Shown: positions 63,970 to 64,000 of the stretch, in pieces
How positions within the stretch are numbered: position 1 is the first letter of the stretch
How the letters are laid out: each line of letters begins with the position of its first letter
Assembly (NCBI RefSeq): GCF_000010325.1
Contig: NC_009662.1
Span: 186,001 to 250,000, forward strand
Reading direction: 5' to 3'
From: Nitratiruptor sp. SB155-2
Lineage (GTDB): Bacteria > Campylobacterota > Campylobacteria > Campylobacterales > Nitratiruptoraceae
DNA: 64,000 nt
Made by a program: the position numbers and the translations under genes
The notes under the pieces: model-generated
Database searches by the model: none
Told to the model about the DNA's origin: nothing
The model's input: only the letters and a program-made list of their open reading frames with translations

Positions 63970-64000
63970 ATGGAAAAATTCATATCATACATCAAATTAT
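63970..64000 (+). CDS. secE: SecE, 5' end only
   Basis: Ten codons are visible (MEKFISYIKL) after GAAGGAAAT. The N-terminus matches the short SecE of Campylobacterota, and the location after tuf-rpmG-tRNA-Trp is diagnostic. It continues past the window edge. Confidence 0.8.
   Translation, partial: MEKFISYIKL

Overview
The window looks like part of a free-living Campylobacterota (Epsilonproteobacteria) chromosome, probably a deep-sea-vent type close to Nitratiruptor or Sulfurimonas. The reasons are the continuous S10-spc-alpha ribosomal protein cluster that lacks rpmD, the order tRNAs-tuf-rpmG-tRNA(Trp)-secE, the very tight gene packing with ATGA overlaps, the AT-rich sequence, and the many GGDEF/EAL proteins. 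The genus is an inference from general knowledge; no search was run.

Layout. 1-12.4 kb (minus strand): an exopolysaccharide operon that closely matches alginate synthesis (algA, algD, alg8, alg44, partial algG). A signalling trio sits inside it: a degenerate ClpB-like AAA+ protein, an FHA-Ser/Thr kinase-WD40 protein with an unusual 13-residue repeat, and a PP2C phosphatase. 12.7-13.5 kb: the 3' remnant of an insertion sequence abuts the promoter of a five-tRNA cluster (Pro, His, Arg, Arg, Leu). 13.8-30.3 kb: housekeeping and signalling genes, including two multidomain c-di-GMP proteins (one with a haem c motif, one with haemerythrin and CZB domains), tamA-tamB, gph, hemJ, a CHAD protein, mutY and mtfA. 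30.4-38.8 kb: tRNA(Ala), dgkA, a PP-loop enzyme, dnaG, a LapB-like protein, rnhA, rnc, aroC, a DUF2130 protein and rnhB. 38.8-40.6 kb: a Phd/PIN toxin-antitoxin pair and a small ATPase, apparently accessory. 40.6-54.5 kb: the S10-spc-alpha cluster with secY, map, infA and rpoA. 54.6-60.7 kb: nfu, a TPR-like protein, murE, a 2Fe-2S protein, panD, ybaB, ispA and tkt. 60.8-64 kb: an insertion sequence of which the 12.7 kb fragment is a nearly identical piece, four tRNAs, tuf, rpmG, tRNA(Trp) and the start of secE.

How the genes fit together. AlgA makes GDP-mannose, AlgD oxidises it to GDP-mannuronate, Alg8/Alg44 polymerise and export it under c-di-GMP control through the Alg44 PilZ domain, and AlgG epimerises it in the periplasm. 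Placing a kinase, a phosphatase and a pseudo-AAA+ protein between algA and algD suggests a second, phosphorylation-based control layer. This is the best candidate here for a poorly described system.

A second notable signal is that both tRNA clusters preceded by insertion-sequence DNA have a consensus promoter whose -35 box TTGACA is the terminus of the element. A third is that the adjacent tRNA-Arg(TCG) and tRNA-Arg(TCT) match the Arg codons of tuf: I counted 10 CGA, 11 AGA and no other Arg codon.
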